Assembly (NCBI RefSeq): GCF_014236795.1
Contig: NZ_CP049017.1
Span: 1,962,001 to 2,026,000 of the forward strand
Direction of reading: 5' to 3'
Length of the DNA stretch: 64,000 nucleotides
From: Xanthomonas theicola
Lineage (GTDB): Bacteria; Pseudomonadota; Gammaproteobacteria; Xanthomonadales; Xanthomonadaceae
This document shows, piece by piece, positions 36,972-46,023 of this stretch. Each line of letters opens with the position of its first letter. The first letter of the stretch is position 1. The notes beneath the pieces were generated by a model, which saw only the letters and a list, made by a program, of their open reading frames with translations, was not told the origin of the DNA and ran no database searches. The translations under genes and the position numbers were made by a program.

Positions 36972-38216
36972 TTAGTACGGCCGAGGGCGTCCTCGCCATC
37001 CTTGACCCGGACGATAGGCAGGATCGGCGAGAACTGCTCCTCGGTCACGAGCGCGCTGGTGTCGTCGATGTCACCGACAACTGTCGGATTGATGAAGTAC
37101 CCGACCTGTTCTCGGACGGTGCCTCCCGCAATGATTCGTCCGTCCCTACGCGCCACTTCGAGATAGTGCTTCGCCTTCTCGAACTGCTGCCGATTCTGTA
37201 GTGGGCCGATACGCGTGTCCGGATTGTTCCCCGGTCCCACGATGGCCTCGCGCGCGTGCTGGGCCAGCGACTCGCAAAACTCGTCGTAGATGGCATCGGC
37301 GACGTACACGCGCTTGATCGCAAGGCATGCCTGGCCGCTATTGAAGAAAGCGGCATCGAAGATGCGCTTCGCGGTTTCCTGAACGTCGACATCGTCGAGG
37401 ACGATCGCCGCATCGTTGCCACCCAGTTCTAGCGTGAGGCGTTTCAGGGTGGCGGCAGCGCTCGCCATGATCTTGCGTCCGGTGCTCGTAGATCCGGTAA
37501 AGGTCACCTTGGCCACGTCGGGATGCGAAGTGAGTAGGTCGCCCAAGTCGTTCTGGTCCGTGATGACATTGAGGACGCCAGGAGGAAGAATCGACGCCGC
37601 GATCTCGCCGAGCATGAGCGTGAGAATCGGCGTGGTGGGTGCTGGCTTCATGACCACCGTATTCCCGGCCAGCAGCGCCGGCGCGATCTTGGCGGCAGGG
37701 ATCAACAGCGGAAAGTTCCACGGGCTGATACCCACAACCACACCCAGAGCTCGGTGCCGCAGTTCAACCTTGCCACTGGTTGGCATCGGGATGATCTGGT
37801 CCGGCAGCTCCAACCGGGCGAAGTGCCGGATGAACGCGATCGAGTAGGTCGTCTCGTCGACCGCCTCCAGGCGCGGCTTGCCCTGTTCGGCGACCATCGC
37901 TTCGACGAAGTCCTCACTGCGGGCCTCCACGCGGTCTGCAATCGCTTCCAGCATGGCCGCTCTAGGAGCCCAGCCGAGTGCTTCCCAACCAGGCTGAGCT
38001 CTCTTCGCGGCCTGGATCGCCGTCTCCGCTTGTTGCCGCGACGCGCACGCCACGGTCGCGAAGACTTGGCCGGTAGCCGGATTGATCACATCGAGCGTCC
38101 GTTCCCCATCGACGAGTACGCCATCGATGGTCAGTTTTGATCCGTATTTCATGGGTAGGGTCCAGTGGATAAGACATGTTTCCGGTTTTGCCGGAAAACG
38201 GCGGAAGTTCGGTCGA

Positions 38217-38687
38217 TCATTCTTGGGTGGCGAGACCGCTGCCGTGCTCACGGATGATCCGCCAGCCTTCTGAGGTGCGCCGCCAGACGAGGCTGGACAG
38301 CGTGTGCGCCTTGCCGCTGACGCCTTCGCTGGTCGCATAAGACGTCACGAACTGCACACTCATGACGGCAAGGTCGCCGGACACCAGGGTGCTGGGGCTG
38401 CCGACGATGACATTCGAGAGGTACTGCATCGAGGGTATGCGCTCGTCCCAGATTGCCGCATAGCGGGCGACCTGGGTACTGACGCGCCGCTCGGGGTCGA
38501 AGTCGTCGAAGAATTGCGTCCCGTTGGGCGACCAGTCGTAGAACCGCTGGAGCCGTCGTCGGAAATCGAAAGGCTCTTCTGGTAAATGGTGCCAGCCAAC
38601 CTCTACCCATTGCTGGGCCAGGGCGTTCAAAGCCTGGACGTCATCTCCCTCGGAGTCACTTCCGGTCGCGAGAGTCTGCGTGTGCAT
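38217..38687 (-). CDS. NTF2-like (SnoaL-type) small protein
   Basis: The 156-residue protein has the cone-shaped NTF2-like pattern: an N-terminal helix ALNALAQQWVEVGWHHL, a FYDWSPNGTQFFDDFDPERR segment and several strands including AVMSVQFVTSYATSEG. The final SSLVWRRTSEGWRIIREHGS is the family end motif. Such proteins may be isomerases, cyclases, detoxifying enzymes or binding proteins. ATG 38687 (MHTQTLATG) is used; the frame is open further upstream but without likeness. It lies 64 bases upstream of the aldehyde dehydrogenase on the same strand, so the two were probably co-transcribed. Confidence 0.78.
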   Translation of the reverse strand: MHTQTLATGSDSEGDDVQALNALAQQWVEVGWHHLPEEPFDFRRRLQRFYDWSPNGTQFFDDFDPERRVSTQVARYAAIWDERIPSMQYLSNVIVGSPSTLVSGDLAVMSVQFVTSYATSEGVSGKAHTLSSLVWRRTSEGWRIIREHGSGLATQE

Positions 38688-38987
38688 GTCACTGTTCCTT
38701 TGCAAGAGAAGGATAGGACGCCTTTGGCTGGTGGCCTTCATCCCCACCAAGCCAACCGAAGCGCGTCCTAAGTTCGTATTCGCAAGTCTCCGCCAGCAGA
38801 GCGGATTGATACAGACGCCAAGTTGATTTTTTGTATTAGCAAATATGGAATAATTGATCTGAAAGCTGGCATGTTTCATCGCCTTGTTAGGCATAGTCAG
38901 CTAGACTACGGACCGAGTATTCTGGAATGGCGAATAATTTCTGCGTAGCAACGGGTTCATGCGGGCTGGTCTTTTCACTCTTCTTAG
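38688..38987. other. divergent AT-rich regulatory region
   Basis: This 300-base stretch lies between the NTF2-like gene and the remains of the aldo-keto reductase. It contains an AT-rich segment near 38820-38860 that stands out from the GC-rich surroundings, with TTGATT and several TATA-like hexamers. It is a plausible divergent promoter controlled by the LysR regulator at 41881, though no clear operator was identified. Confidence 0.4.
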
Positions 38988-40149
38988 GGATGGTCTGAAC
39001 AACTCCCTCTGATCCTGCGACAATCGTACAAAGCCCAACAGGACAACGACGATGCAATTGTCTTTCGGCGACGCGGAGTACAACGGCAAGCGCAAGCAGA
39101 CGCGGCGCGAAAGGTTGCTGGCCGAGATGGATCAGGTGGTGCCGTGGAAAGACCTGCTGGCGCTGATCGCGCCGCACTATCCGAAGTCGGGCCATCCGGG
39201 CCGTCAGCCGTACCCGCTGGAGACAATGCTGCGCATCCACTTTCTGCAGCAGTGGTACGCACTGAGCGACCCGGGCGCGGAAGAAGCCTTGTACGACACG
39301 GCGTCGATGCGCCGTTTCGCCAGGATCGGCGGGTTGGATGAGGTGCCGGACGAGACCACGATCCTCAACTTCCGCCGGTTGCTGGAGACGCACGATCTGG
39401 CGCGCACGCTGTTCAACCGGGTCAACGCGCACCTATCGCGCAAGGGCCAGAGCCTGCGCGGCGGCACCATCGTGGACGCCACGATCATTGCCGCGCCCAG
39501 CTCGACCAAGAACAAGAACGGCGAGCGCGACCCGGAAATGCACCAGACCAAGAAGGGCAATCAGTACTACTTCGGGATGAAAGCGCACATCGGCGTGGAC
39601 GATGAGTCCGGGCTGGTGCACCACTTGGAATGCACGGCGGCCAACGCCGCAGATATCACCCAGGCGCACAAGCTGCTGCACGGCAAGGAAGACACGGTAT
39701 GCGGCGACAGCGGCTACACCGGGCTGGCCAAGCGCGAGGAGATGGCGAGCAAGCGCAAGCTGCGCTATCTGATCGCGGAGAAGCCCTCGAAGCTGAAGCA
39801 GATCAAGAGCAAGCGCGAATTGAAGTGGGCACAGCGCTGGGAGCACGCCAAGGCCAGCCTGAGGGCGAAGGTGGAGCATCCGTTCCGGGTGATCAAGCGC
39901 CAGTTTGGCTACGTCAAGGTGCGCTATCGCGGCCTGGCGAAGAACACGGCGCAAGTGCTGACGCTGTTTGCGCTGTCGAACCTGTGGCTGAAGCGAAAGC
40001 AGTTGCTGCCTGTCGTGGGGAGGGTGTGCCTGTAATCCGGGAAATACCCCGGAAATGCGCCGGAAACGGCGAAAAACCGAGGGTCTGAGCGCCGTGGGCG
40101 TGGTCGATATGGCTTGCCTCATCCTCCGACCGCGTTGATCAGACTATCC
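38988..40149 (+). mobile_element. IS5-family insertion sequence, copy 2
   Basis: This is a second 1162-base copy, inverted relative to copy 1. It has the same end repeats and a TTAG duplication at 38984-38987 and 40150-40153. It sits at the 5' end of the aldo-keto reductase remnant. Confidence 0.93.
39052..40035 (+). CDS. IS5-family DDE transposase, copy 2
   Basis: This gene encodes the same 327-residue protein as the copy at 35924, on the plus strand. The start codon lies 64 bases inside the left end of the element. No difference from the other copies was noticed in the translated protein, which implies recent amplification. Confidence 0.95.
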   Translation: MQLSFGDAEYNGKRKQTRRERLLAEMDQVVPWKDLLALIAPHYPKSGHPGRQPYPLETMLRIHFLQQWYALSDPGAEEALYDTASMRRFARIGGLDEVPDETTILNFRRLLETHDLARTLFNRVNAHLSRKGQSLRGGTIVDATIIAAPSSTKNKNGERDPEMHQTKKGNQYYFGMKAHIGVDDESGLVHHLECTAANAADITQAHKLLHGKEDTVCGDSGYTGLAKREEMASKRKLRYLIAEKPSKLKQIKSKRELKWAQRWEHAKASLRAKVEHPFRVIKRQFGYVKVRYRGLAKNTAQVLTLFALSNLWLKRKQLLPVVGRVCL

Positions 40150-40350
40150 TTAGCGCGGTTCAAGGCCATAAATACTCCCCTTCAGACATTGAATGACGGC
40201 ACCCTCATCCCCGGGTTAGGATATGGGCTATGGCAGGTGGACCCGGAAGCCAGCGCCTCCCTGGTCGCCCATGCCTTGCGTACAGGTTATCGGCTGATCG
40301 AGACGGCCGAGGCTTACCACAACAAGGAAAACGCGTCTTGCGTCATTTAA

Positions 40351-41512
40351 GGATGGTCTGAACAACTCCCTCTGATCCTGCGACAATCGTACAAAGCCCA
40401 ACAGGACAACGACGATGCAATTGTCTTTCGGCGACGCGGAGTACAACGGCAAGCGCAAGCAGACGCGGCGCGAAAGGTTGCTGGCCGAGATGGATCAGGT
40501 GGTGCCGTGGAAAGACCTGCTGGCGCTGATCGCGCCGCACTATCCGAAGTCGGGCCATCCGGGCCGTCAGCCGTACCCGCTGGAGACAATGCTGCGCATC
40601 CACTTTCTGCAGCAGTGGTACGCACTGAGCGACCCGGGCGCGGAAGAAGCCTTGTACGACACGGCGTCGATGCGCCGTTTCGCCAGGATCGGCGGGTTGG
40701 ATGAGGTGCCGGACGAGACCACGATCCTCAACTTCCGCCGGTTGCTGGAGACGCACGATCTGGCGCGCACGCTGTTCAACCGGGTCAACGCGCACCTATC
40801 GCGCAAGGGCCAGAGCCTGCGCGGCGGCACCATCGTGGACGCCACGATCATTGCCGCGCCCAGCTCGACCAAGAACAAGAACGGCGAGCGCGACCCGGAA
40901 ATGCACCAGACCAAGAAGGGCAATCAGTACTACTTCGGGATGAAAGCGCACATCGGCGTGGACGATGAGTCCGGGCTGGTGCACCACTTGGAATGCACGG
41001 CGGCCAACGCCGCAGATATCACCCAGGCGCACAAGCTGCTGCACGGCAAGGAAGACACGGTATGCGGCGACAGCGGCTACACCGGGCTGGCCAAGCGCGA
41101 GGAGATGGCGAGCAAGCGCAAGCTGCGCTATCTGATCGCGGAGAAGCCCTCGAAGCTGAAGCAGATCAAGAGCAAGCGCGAATTGAAGTGGGCACAGCGC
41201 TGGGAGCACGCCAAGGCCAGCCTGAGGGCGAAGGTGGAGCATCCGTTCCGGGTGATCAAGCGCCAGTTTGGCTACGTCAAGGTGCGCTATCGCGGCCTGG
41301 CGAAGAACACGGCGCAAGTGCTGACGCTGTTTGCGCTGTCGAACCTGTGGCTGAAGCGAAAGCAGTTGCTGCCTGTCGTGGGGAGGGTGTGCCTGTAATC
41401 CGGGAAATACCCCGGAAATGCGCCGGAAACGGCGAAAAACCGAGGGTCTGAGCGCCGTGGGCGTGGTCGATATGGCTTGCCTCATCCTCCGACCGCGTTG
41501 ATCAGACTATCC
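40351..41512 (+). mobile_element. IS5-family insertion sequence, copy 3
   Basis: This is a third 1162-base copy in the same orientation as copy 2. It is flanked by TTAA at 40347-40350 and 41513-41516. Only 201 bases separate copies 2 and 3. Confidence 0.93.
40415..41398 (+). CDS. IS5-family DDE transposase, copy 3
   Basis: This gene encodes the same 327-residue transposase as the other two copies, with the DDE residues intact. The directly repeated copies 2 and 3 could recombine and delete the 201-base spacer. Confidence 0.95.
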   Translation: MQLSFGDAEYNGKRKQTRRERLLAEMDQVVPWKDLLALIAPHYPKSGHPGRQPYPLETMLRIHFLQQWYALSDPGAEEALYDTASMRRFARIGGLDEVPDETTILNFRRLLETHDLARTLFNRVNAHLSRKGQSLRGGTIVDATIIAAPSSTKNKNGERDPEMHQTKKGNQYYFGMKAHIGVDDESGLVHHLECTAANAADITQAHKLLHGKEDTVCGDSGYTGLAKREEMASKRKLRYLIAEKPSKLKQIKSKRELKWAQRWEHAKASLRAKVEHPFRVIKRQFGYVKVRYRGLAKNTAQVLTLFALSNLWLKRKQLLPVVGRVCL

Positions 41513-41880
41513 TTAAACGAGCAAGCCGGTATTGCCATGCAATCATGGAGTCCGCTGGGGCTACGGAAAGACCGCAAGACGTCCCCACTGGAGACGTCTT
41601 AGTACGGGAAATGGCGAAAAAATACGGTAAATTTCCTGCTCAGATCATCTTGCAATGGCACCTGGAGAACGAACTTCCGGTCATCTCGAAGTCGTCCCGT
41701 CCATCACGTATCGAGGAGAACTTTCAGCTTTTCGATTTCTTGCTGGATCTGGACCTTGCTCGTATGACGCAACTGGATCGCCCCGAGGGGCGTTTGGGGC
41801 CAGACCCGGAGACTGCCGAGTTTTAGTCGCTTTCGCTTCGTCTTGCTTGCAAGACGAAGCCCGAACAGAGGTGTGTTGGA

Positions 41881-42801
41881 ATGGACCGACTTCAGGCTAT
41901 GCAGGTTTTCGCACGTGTCGTCGAAGCGCATAATTTCAGTAAGGCGGCCGATAGCCTAGCCATGCCTGCATCGTCGGTGACACGCGCCATCAAAGAATTG
42001 GAGACTTATCTTGGCGTCAGGCTCCTCCAACGCACAACCAGGCATATCAGCCTGACACCCGATGGCAGTCTTTACTATGACCATTGCCGCCGTTTGCTGG
42101 CGGAAATAGAAGCCGTCGAGTCCTCGTTCCCCGGCAGTGACGGGCGACCTCGCGGCAAGCTGCGCGTCGATATGACATCTTCGTTCGCTCGCATGTTCGT
42201 ATTGCCCGCCGTCAAGAAATTCCAGACGGATTATCCCGACGTCGAACTGACGCTAACGTTGGGCGATCGAACGATTGATCTCGTTCAGGAGGGTGTCGAT
42301 TGTGTGATCCGATCCGGTGTTCCGCAGGATTCCGCCACTCTTATTGCTCGGCGTATTGCCGGGTTTGAGTGGGTTACTTGCGCCTCGCCAAGCTATATCG
42401 AGGAATATGGTGAGCCGAAGTCGTTGAGCGATCTGCAGAACCACCAGGCAGTGGGTTTTCTATCGAATCGAAACAGTCGAAACACGCATTGGAGCTTCGT
42501 TATCGACGGCGAGGAACATGCGGCTCACGTTCAAGAGCGCATTACCGTCAACGATACGGACGCCTATGTCTCCAGTGGACTGGAAGGCCTGGGTCTGATT
42601 CGAGCCGCCAGCTACATGGTGATTCCTTACCTGCGCAGCGGCCAGCTACGCCAGGTGCTGCCCGACCTCAAGGCTCCGACCGTCCCCCTGTCGGTCATGT
42701 ACCCGAGAAACCGCCATCTTTCCCCGACGGTTCGCGCTTTCACGGATTGGATAGCACAACTGATCCGCGAGATGGAACCTCAGTGGACATTTCAGCCTTA
42801 G
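41881..42801 (+). CDS. LysR-family transcriptional regulator
   Basis: The 306-residue regulator has a complete N-terminal winged helix-turn-helix (MDRLQAMQVFARVVEAHNFSK, PASSVTRAIKELETYLGVRL, RTTRHISLTPDG). A linker helix and a full periplasmic-binding-like effector domain end at WIAQLIREMEPQW. It resembles the CrgA/DmlR-like subgroup. LysR regulators usually control adjacent or divergent genes; its likely targets are the wrecked aldo-keto reductase, the NTF2-like gene and the aldehyde dehydrogenase gene. It is intact although its neighbours are broken. Confidence 0.92.
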   Translation: MDRLQAMQVFARVVEAHNFSKAADSLAMPASSVTRAIKELETYLGVRLLQRTTRHISLTPDGSLYYDHCRRLLAEIEAVESSFPGSDGRPRGKLRVDMTSSFARMFVLPAVKKFQTDYPDVELTLTLGDRTIDLVQEGVDCVIRSGVPQDSATLIARRIAGFEWVTCASPSYIEEYGEPKSLSDLQNHQAVGFLSNRNSRNTHWSFVIDGEEHAAHVQERITVNDTDAYVSSGLEGLGLIRAASYMVIPYLRSGQLRQVLPDLKAPTVPLSVMYPRNRHLSPTVRAFTDWIAQLIREMEPQWTFQP

Positions 42802-42814
42802 ATAACACCTGCGG

Positions 42815-43600
42815 TTAAGCAATAGATGAGCTACGCTGCCGCCCAATTTTCCATGATGCCCCGCCGCCGCGCACCGTCGCGGCGAGCTGCTGCCCTAGCC
42901 GCTGTTCGATCACCGGCCGCCACGGCACCAAGCTGAATCCCAGGCCGTCATCGAGCATCGCGTAGCGACCGCTGGCGAGCATGATGCTGCGCCGGCAGAT
43001 GCGGGCCACGCGCTGCCCGTCGGCCACGGGCCGATGCTCCAGTCCGGTGTCGGCGGCAACGTCCTTGGCGGCTTGCGCCAGCTCCCGGTTGCGTAGCGTT
43101 CCCAACAGGTTTCGGGCGAGCATTACGCGCTGCCCGCGCCGCTCGGCCAGCCCTTGTTCGGTCAGGAAGTCGGCGCGCTGCTGCAAAGCGTCCTTGGCCT
43201 CGCCTCCAAAGCCCTGGTCGCCCAGCCCCTTGCCGCCACCGATCAACTGCTGATCCAGCCAGGTCGCACCGATCACGCGGGCCTGCCGCTCGATGGGCAG
43301 ATACGATTTCAGTTCCACCGCCACGCCGCCCAGCCGCTGCGCGTCGTACTGGCGGCCACGCTCGGCGAGGTCGTCAGGCACCTTCCATAGCCCTTCGGCC
43401 ACGCGCTCCACGATGCCGACGCGGCGCAGGGCTTCCGCCGGCGAACGTGGGCCGCAACGACTTCCGGCGGGTCGCGGCCGGACGTGGCTCGGCCTTGCTC
43501 GATCGCCAGGTGATGGTCGGTGCGGTACAGGCCATCGCTCGTCAGCGCGGCGATGTTCTTGTCGGCCGCCCGTACCTCGGCAGTGACGTCCCCCCGCCCT
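42815..43600 (-). pseudogene. C-terminal fragment of an ICE relaxase (DUF3363 family)
   Basis: Reading leftward from about 43600, one frame gives DVTAEVRAADKNIAALTSDG, LYRTDHHLAIEQGRA and DPPEVVAAHVRR. A one-base loss near 43450 then shifts to the frame EALRRVGIVERVAEGLW, GRQYDAQRLGGVAVEL, IGATWLDQQLIGGGKGLG and GRYAMLDDGLGFSLVPWRPV. These are hallmarks of the DUF3363 relaxases of integrative conjugative elements. The nuclease domain is missing. This is a scar of an excised or decayed mobile element lying right beside the flagellar genes. Confidence 0.8.
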
Positions 43601-43636
43601 GAGTAGCGGTCGGGTTTAGAGGCGCCCTTGGGTCGG

Positions 43637-43800
43637 TCCTCGTTGTATCCGCGTCGCCAGCGTTCGATCTCAGTGCGCGCATGCAGCAGGGTTGGGAACC
43701 AGTGCTCGTTGAGACATTCGTCGCGTAGTCGGCCGTTGAACGATTCGACGTAAGCGTTCTGGTTGGCAATCGTCACCGCCACAGCGCCCCCCCGGCTTGC
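43637..43800 (-). pseudogene. IS3-family transposase OrfB fragment
   Basis: The minus strand encodes NQNAYVESFNGRLRDECLNE, HWFPTLLHARTEIERWR and GYNEDRPK. This is the end of the integrase core of an IS3-family OrfB and contains its catalytic glutamate (in YVESFNGRLRDE). The rest of the element is missing, and the fragment is fused to the relaxase remnant. Confidence 0.8.
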
Positions 43801-43874
43801 TTTCTCCAGGCTCTTATGTGGCTCCCAGCCCACAACGCCGTATCCCCTGCAAGCGGCACTAAACAGAGCTAACC

Positions 43875-43908
43875 TATTGCCCCATATATGGTATTGCCCC
43901 GTATATGG
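43875..43908. repeat. 17-base tandem duplication
   Basis: TATTGCCCCATATATGG is followed directly by TATTGCCCCGTATATGG. The two copies differ at one base. The repeat lies in the scrambled DNA between the IS3 fragment and the fliD promoter and may mark a junction. Confidence 0.7.
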
Positions 43909-43971
43909 TTTCAAGCCTCGCGTGATTTGCACGAAAGGCTTGACACCGGCCCTTTTTTTGCGCGCGCTGCC

Positions 43972-43987
43972 AGGCACAGGATTTGCA
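43972..43987 (+). promoter_or_regulatory. sigma-54 promoter of fliD
   Basis: AGGCACAGGATTTGCA matches the -24/-12 consensus TGGCACG-N4-TTGCA closely. The invariant GG (43973-43974) and GC (43985-43986) are at the correct spacing. Transcription would start near 43998, about 100 bases before fliD. It marks the latest position at which the flagellar locus can have been cut by the mobile DNA. Confidence 0.65.
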
Positions 43988-44100
43988 TGGCCATCGGGAC
44001 GGCGCCGGAGCGAATGCGGGCTCAAGAACCGCCACCACGCGCCGATACCTCTCTCAACCGCTGGCTCTCCCCGTGCCAGCCATCGTAAGGATGCCACCCC

Positions 44101-45435
44101 ATGGCTAGTTCATCGCTGCTTGCAGTCGGCTCCGGCCTGGACATCCCGACCTTTGTCGCCAAGCTGGTCGCCGCCGAACGCAAACCGCAGGAAAACCGGA
44201 TCAACACCGACGGCACCGCGTCCACCGCCAAACTGTCGGCGTTGAGCACGATCAAGGGCGCGCTGTCCAACCTGCAGACGGCGATGAACGCCATCGCCAA
44301 GAGCGCCGACAAGAGCGAGGTCAAGGCCACCGTCGCCGACGGCGCCGGCTATACCGCCAGCGTCACCGACAGCGCCACCGCCGGCACCTACAGCGTGGAA
44401 GTGGTCAAGCTCGCCGAACGGCAGAAGCTGACCTCGGCCGCCTACGCCAGCAGTGCGGTGGTCGGCGACGGCACGCTGACGATCGCCCATGGCAGCAGCA
44501 AACTCGACGTCACCATCGCCCCGGGCAGCAAGCTCGGCGACGTGGCCGCGGCGATCAACAAGGCCGCCGGCGGCAGTGGCGTGACCGCCAGCGTGGTCAG
44601 CGCCAATGACGGCGATCACCTGGTGCTCAACGCGGTCGATTCCGGCACCAAGGGCGCGCTGACCATCACCACTTCCGGCGGCAACGGCGGGCTGAGCGCG
44701 CTGACCTACGGCAACGGCAGTGCTGGCGGCCTGACCCAGACCACTGCCGCCGCCGACGCGCTCGTGCGCGTGGACGGTTTCGAGCGCACCTCCAGCAGCA
44801 ACGCCGTCGCCGACTTGATACCGGGCGTCACCCTGAACCTGACCAAGGCCGCCGAGGGCAGCAAGTACACGCTGAACATCGCCAACGACAACACCAGCAT
44901 GAAGGCGAACATCACCGCCTTCGTGACCGCCTACAACGCCGCCAACACCGTCCTGAAGTCGTCCAGCGCCTACGACGCCGCCGCCAAGAAGGGTTCGGCG
45001 CTGACCGGCGACGCGATGGTGCGCGGGTTGCAGCAATCGCTGCGCAAGCAGGTCGGCGACAACGTCAGCGAACTCAAGGCGCTCGGCATCACCATCACCA
45101 AAGAGGGGGTGATGAGCCTGGACAGCGCCAAGTTCGAAAGCACGATGGCCAGCGACCCGGCCGCGGCCAAGGCCATGTTCGGCACCGACGGCAGTTTCAC
45201 CAAGGGCATGAACACCCTGCTGGACAGCAACCTCAACGCCGCCAACGGCACCATCACCCAGCGCACGACCGCGCTCAACAAGCACATCACCGACCTAACC
45301 GACCAGCTCAGCGACCTGGACAAGCGGATGCAGACGCTGACCACCCAATACACCGCCAAGTTCACCGCGATGGACACGCTGGTCGCGCAGATGCAGACGA
45401 TCAGCGACAGCCTCTCCAAGCAGTTCTCGTCGTGA
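44101..45435 (+). CDS. fliD: flagellar hook-associated protein 2 (filament cap)
   Basis: FliD caps the growing filament and helps flagellin fold into place outside the cell. The 444-residue protein has the N-terminal family region VGSGLDIPTFVAKLVAAERKP and the D2/D3 domains rich in alanine, threonine and glycine. The C-terminal domain holds FVTAYNAANTVLK, GSALTGDAMVRGLQQSLR and LGITITKEGVMSLDSAKF, and a heptad tail ends at MQTISDSLSKQF. No signal peptide is present, as expected for type III export. The usual upstream flagellin gene is missing from this window. fliS and others follow. Confidence 0.95.
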   Translation: MASSSLLAVGSGLDIPTFVAKLVAAERKPQENRINTDGTASTAKLSALSTIKGALSNLQTAMNAIAKSADKSEVKATVADGAGYTASVTDSATAGTYSVEVVKLAERQKLTSAAYASSAVVGDGTLTIAHGSSKLDVTIAPGSKLGDVAAAINKAAGGSGVTASVVSANDGDHLVLNAVDSGTKGALTITTSGGNGGLSALTYGNGSAGGLTQTTAAADALVRVDGFERTSSSNAVADLIPGVTLNLTKAAEGSKYTLNIANDNTSMKANITAFVTAYNAANTVLKSSSAYDAAAKKGSALTGDAMVRGLQQSLRKQVGDNVSELKALGITITKEGVMSLDSAKFESTMASDPAAAKAMFGTDGSFTKGMNTLLDSNLNAANGTITQRTTALNKHITDLTDQLSDLDKRMQTLTTQYTAKFTAMDTLVAQMQTISDSLSKQFSS

Positions 45436-45603
45436 CCGCGGCGCCGGAATGAAAAAGCTGCCGATGCTCAAGTCCGAGCGTGCGGCGGCCGATATCTCTA
45501 GCATCGACAGTCATTCCGGACTGGCAGCACTTAAGCCCGCCGCCGCGGCGCTCCCGCCGTCCGGGGCGGCAGCGCGACGCCAGGCCACCCGAGGGAGTTT
45601 TCC

Positions 45604-46023
45604 ATGTACGGTTCCAGTCGCCAATACGCCGAGCAATATCGCAAGATGAGCGTTTCCACCAGCATCACCGACGCCGATCCGCACAAGCTGGTCGCGCTGC
45701 TGTTCGCCGGCGCCTGCCAGCGCATCCGCCGGGCCCAGGCCTGCCTGGCGCAGGGCGACCAGGCGCGCAAGGGCAAGGCGATCGGCGAAGCCTGCGCCAT
45801 CGTCGGCCACCTCAACGGCTCGCTGGACCACGAGGCTGGCGGCGAAATCGCCAACAACCTCTCGGCGCTGTACGACTATGTGGTGCACCGGCTCACCGAA
45901 GCCAACCTGCACAACGACGAAAGCGCGCTGGTCGAGTCGCTGGAACTGCTCAGCGAGATCGACGCGGCATGGAACGCGATTCCCGCCCAGCAGCGCGAAC
46001 TCGCCGCGGTCGCGATGCCATGA
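45604..46023 (+). CDS. fliS: flagellin-specific chaperone FliS
   Basis: FliS binds the C-terminal region of flagellin in the cytoplasm and keeps it unfolded for export. The 139-residue helical protein starts MYGSSRQYAEQYRKMSVSTS and has the family segments ADPHKLVALLFAGACQRIR, GKAIGEACAIVGHLNGSLD and GGEIANNLSALYDYVVHRL. Its ATG at 45604 follows a GAGGGAG-like site. In the 168 bases upstream are a weak sigma-54 match (GG 45523-45524, GC 45535-45536) and a sigma-28-like GCCGATAT at 45488-45495; neither is strong. Its substrate, flagellin, is not encoded in the window. Confidence 0.92.
   Translation: MYGSSRQYAEQYRKMSVSTSITDADPHKLVALLFAGACQRIRRAQACLAQGDQARKGKAIGEACAIVGHLNGSLDHEAGGEIANNLSALYDYVVHRLTEANLHNDESALVESLELLSEIDAAWNAIPAQQRELAAVAMP

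Larger units (their letters stand above)
35580..38152 (-). pseudogene. NAD-dependent aldehyde dehydrogenase, split by an IS5-family insertion
   Basis: The 5' part is 36972-38152 and the 3' part 35580-35805, with the IS and one target copy between them. Removing 35806-36971 restores an open frame of exactly 469 codons. The product would have the family motifs: WNFPLLIPAAKIAPALLAGN, VTFTGSTSTGRKI, the catalytic glutamate in LTLELGGNDAAI, the catalytic cysteine in NSGQACLAI, and GPEAPLAGAKQSGLGVE near the end. The ATG at 38152 gives MKYGSKLTIDGV. It was therefore intact until the insertion. The N-terminal piece now ends with a few IS-encoded residues. Aldehyde substrates cannot be predicted. Confidence 0.92.
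40154..41826 (+). pseudogene. aldo-keto reductase, deleted inside and interrupted by IS copies 2 and 3
   Basis: The N-terminal piece (40154-40350) encodes INTPLQTLNDGTLIPGLGYG, then a helix leading into the catalytic region YRLIETAEAYHNKE. This should contain Asp-Tyr of the reductase site, here read as ETAEAYHN. The C-terminal piece (41517-41826) encodes EQAGIAMQSWSPLG and, one frame away, MAKKYGKFPAQIILQWHLEN, PVISKSSRPSRIEENFQLFDF and LDRPEGRLGPDPETAEF. About 120 residues between the pieces are missing. If IS copy 3 is removed, the junction reads straight into a TAA stop, so the gene was dead before that insertion. Copy 2 removed its original start region. Confidence 0.85.
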
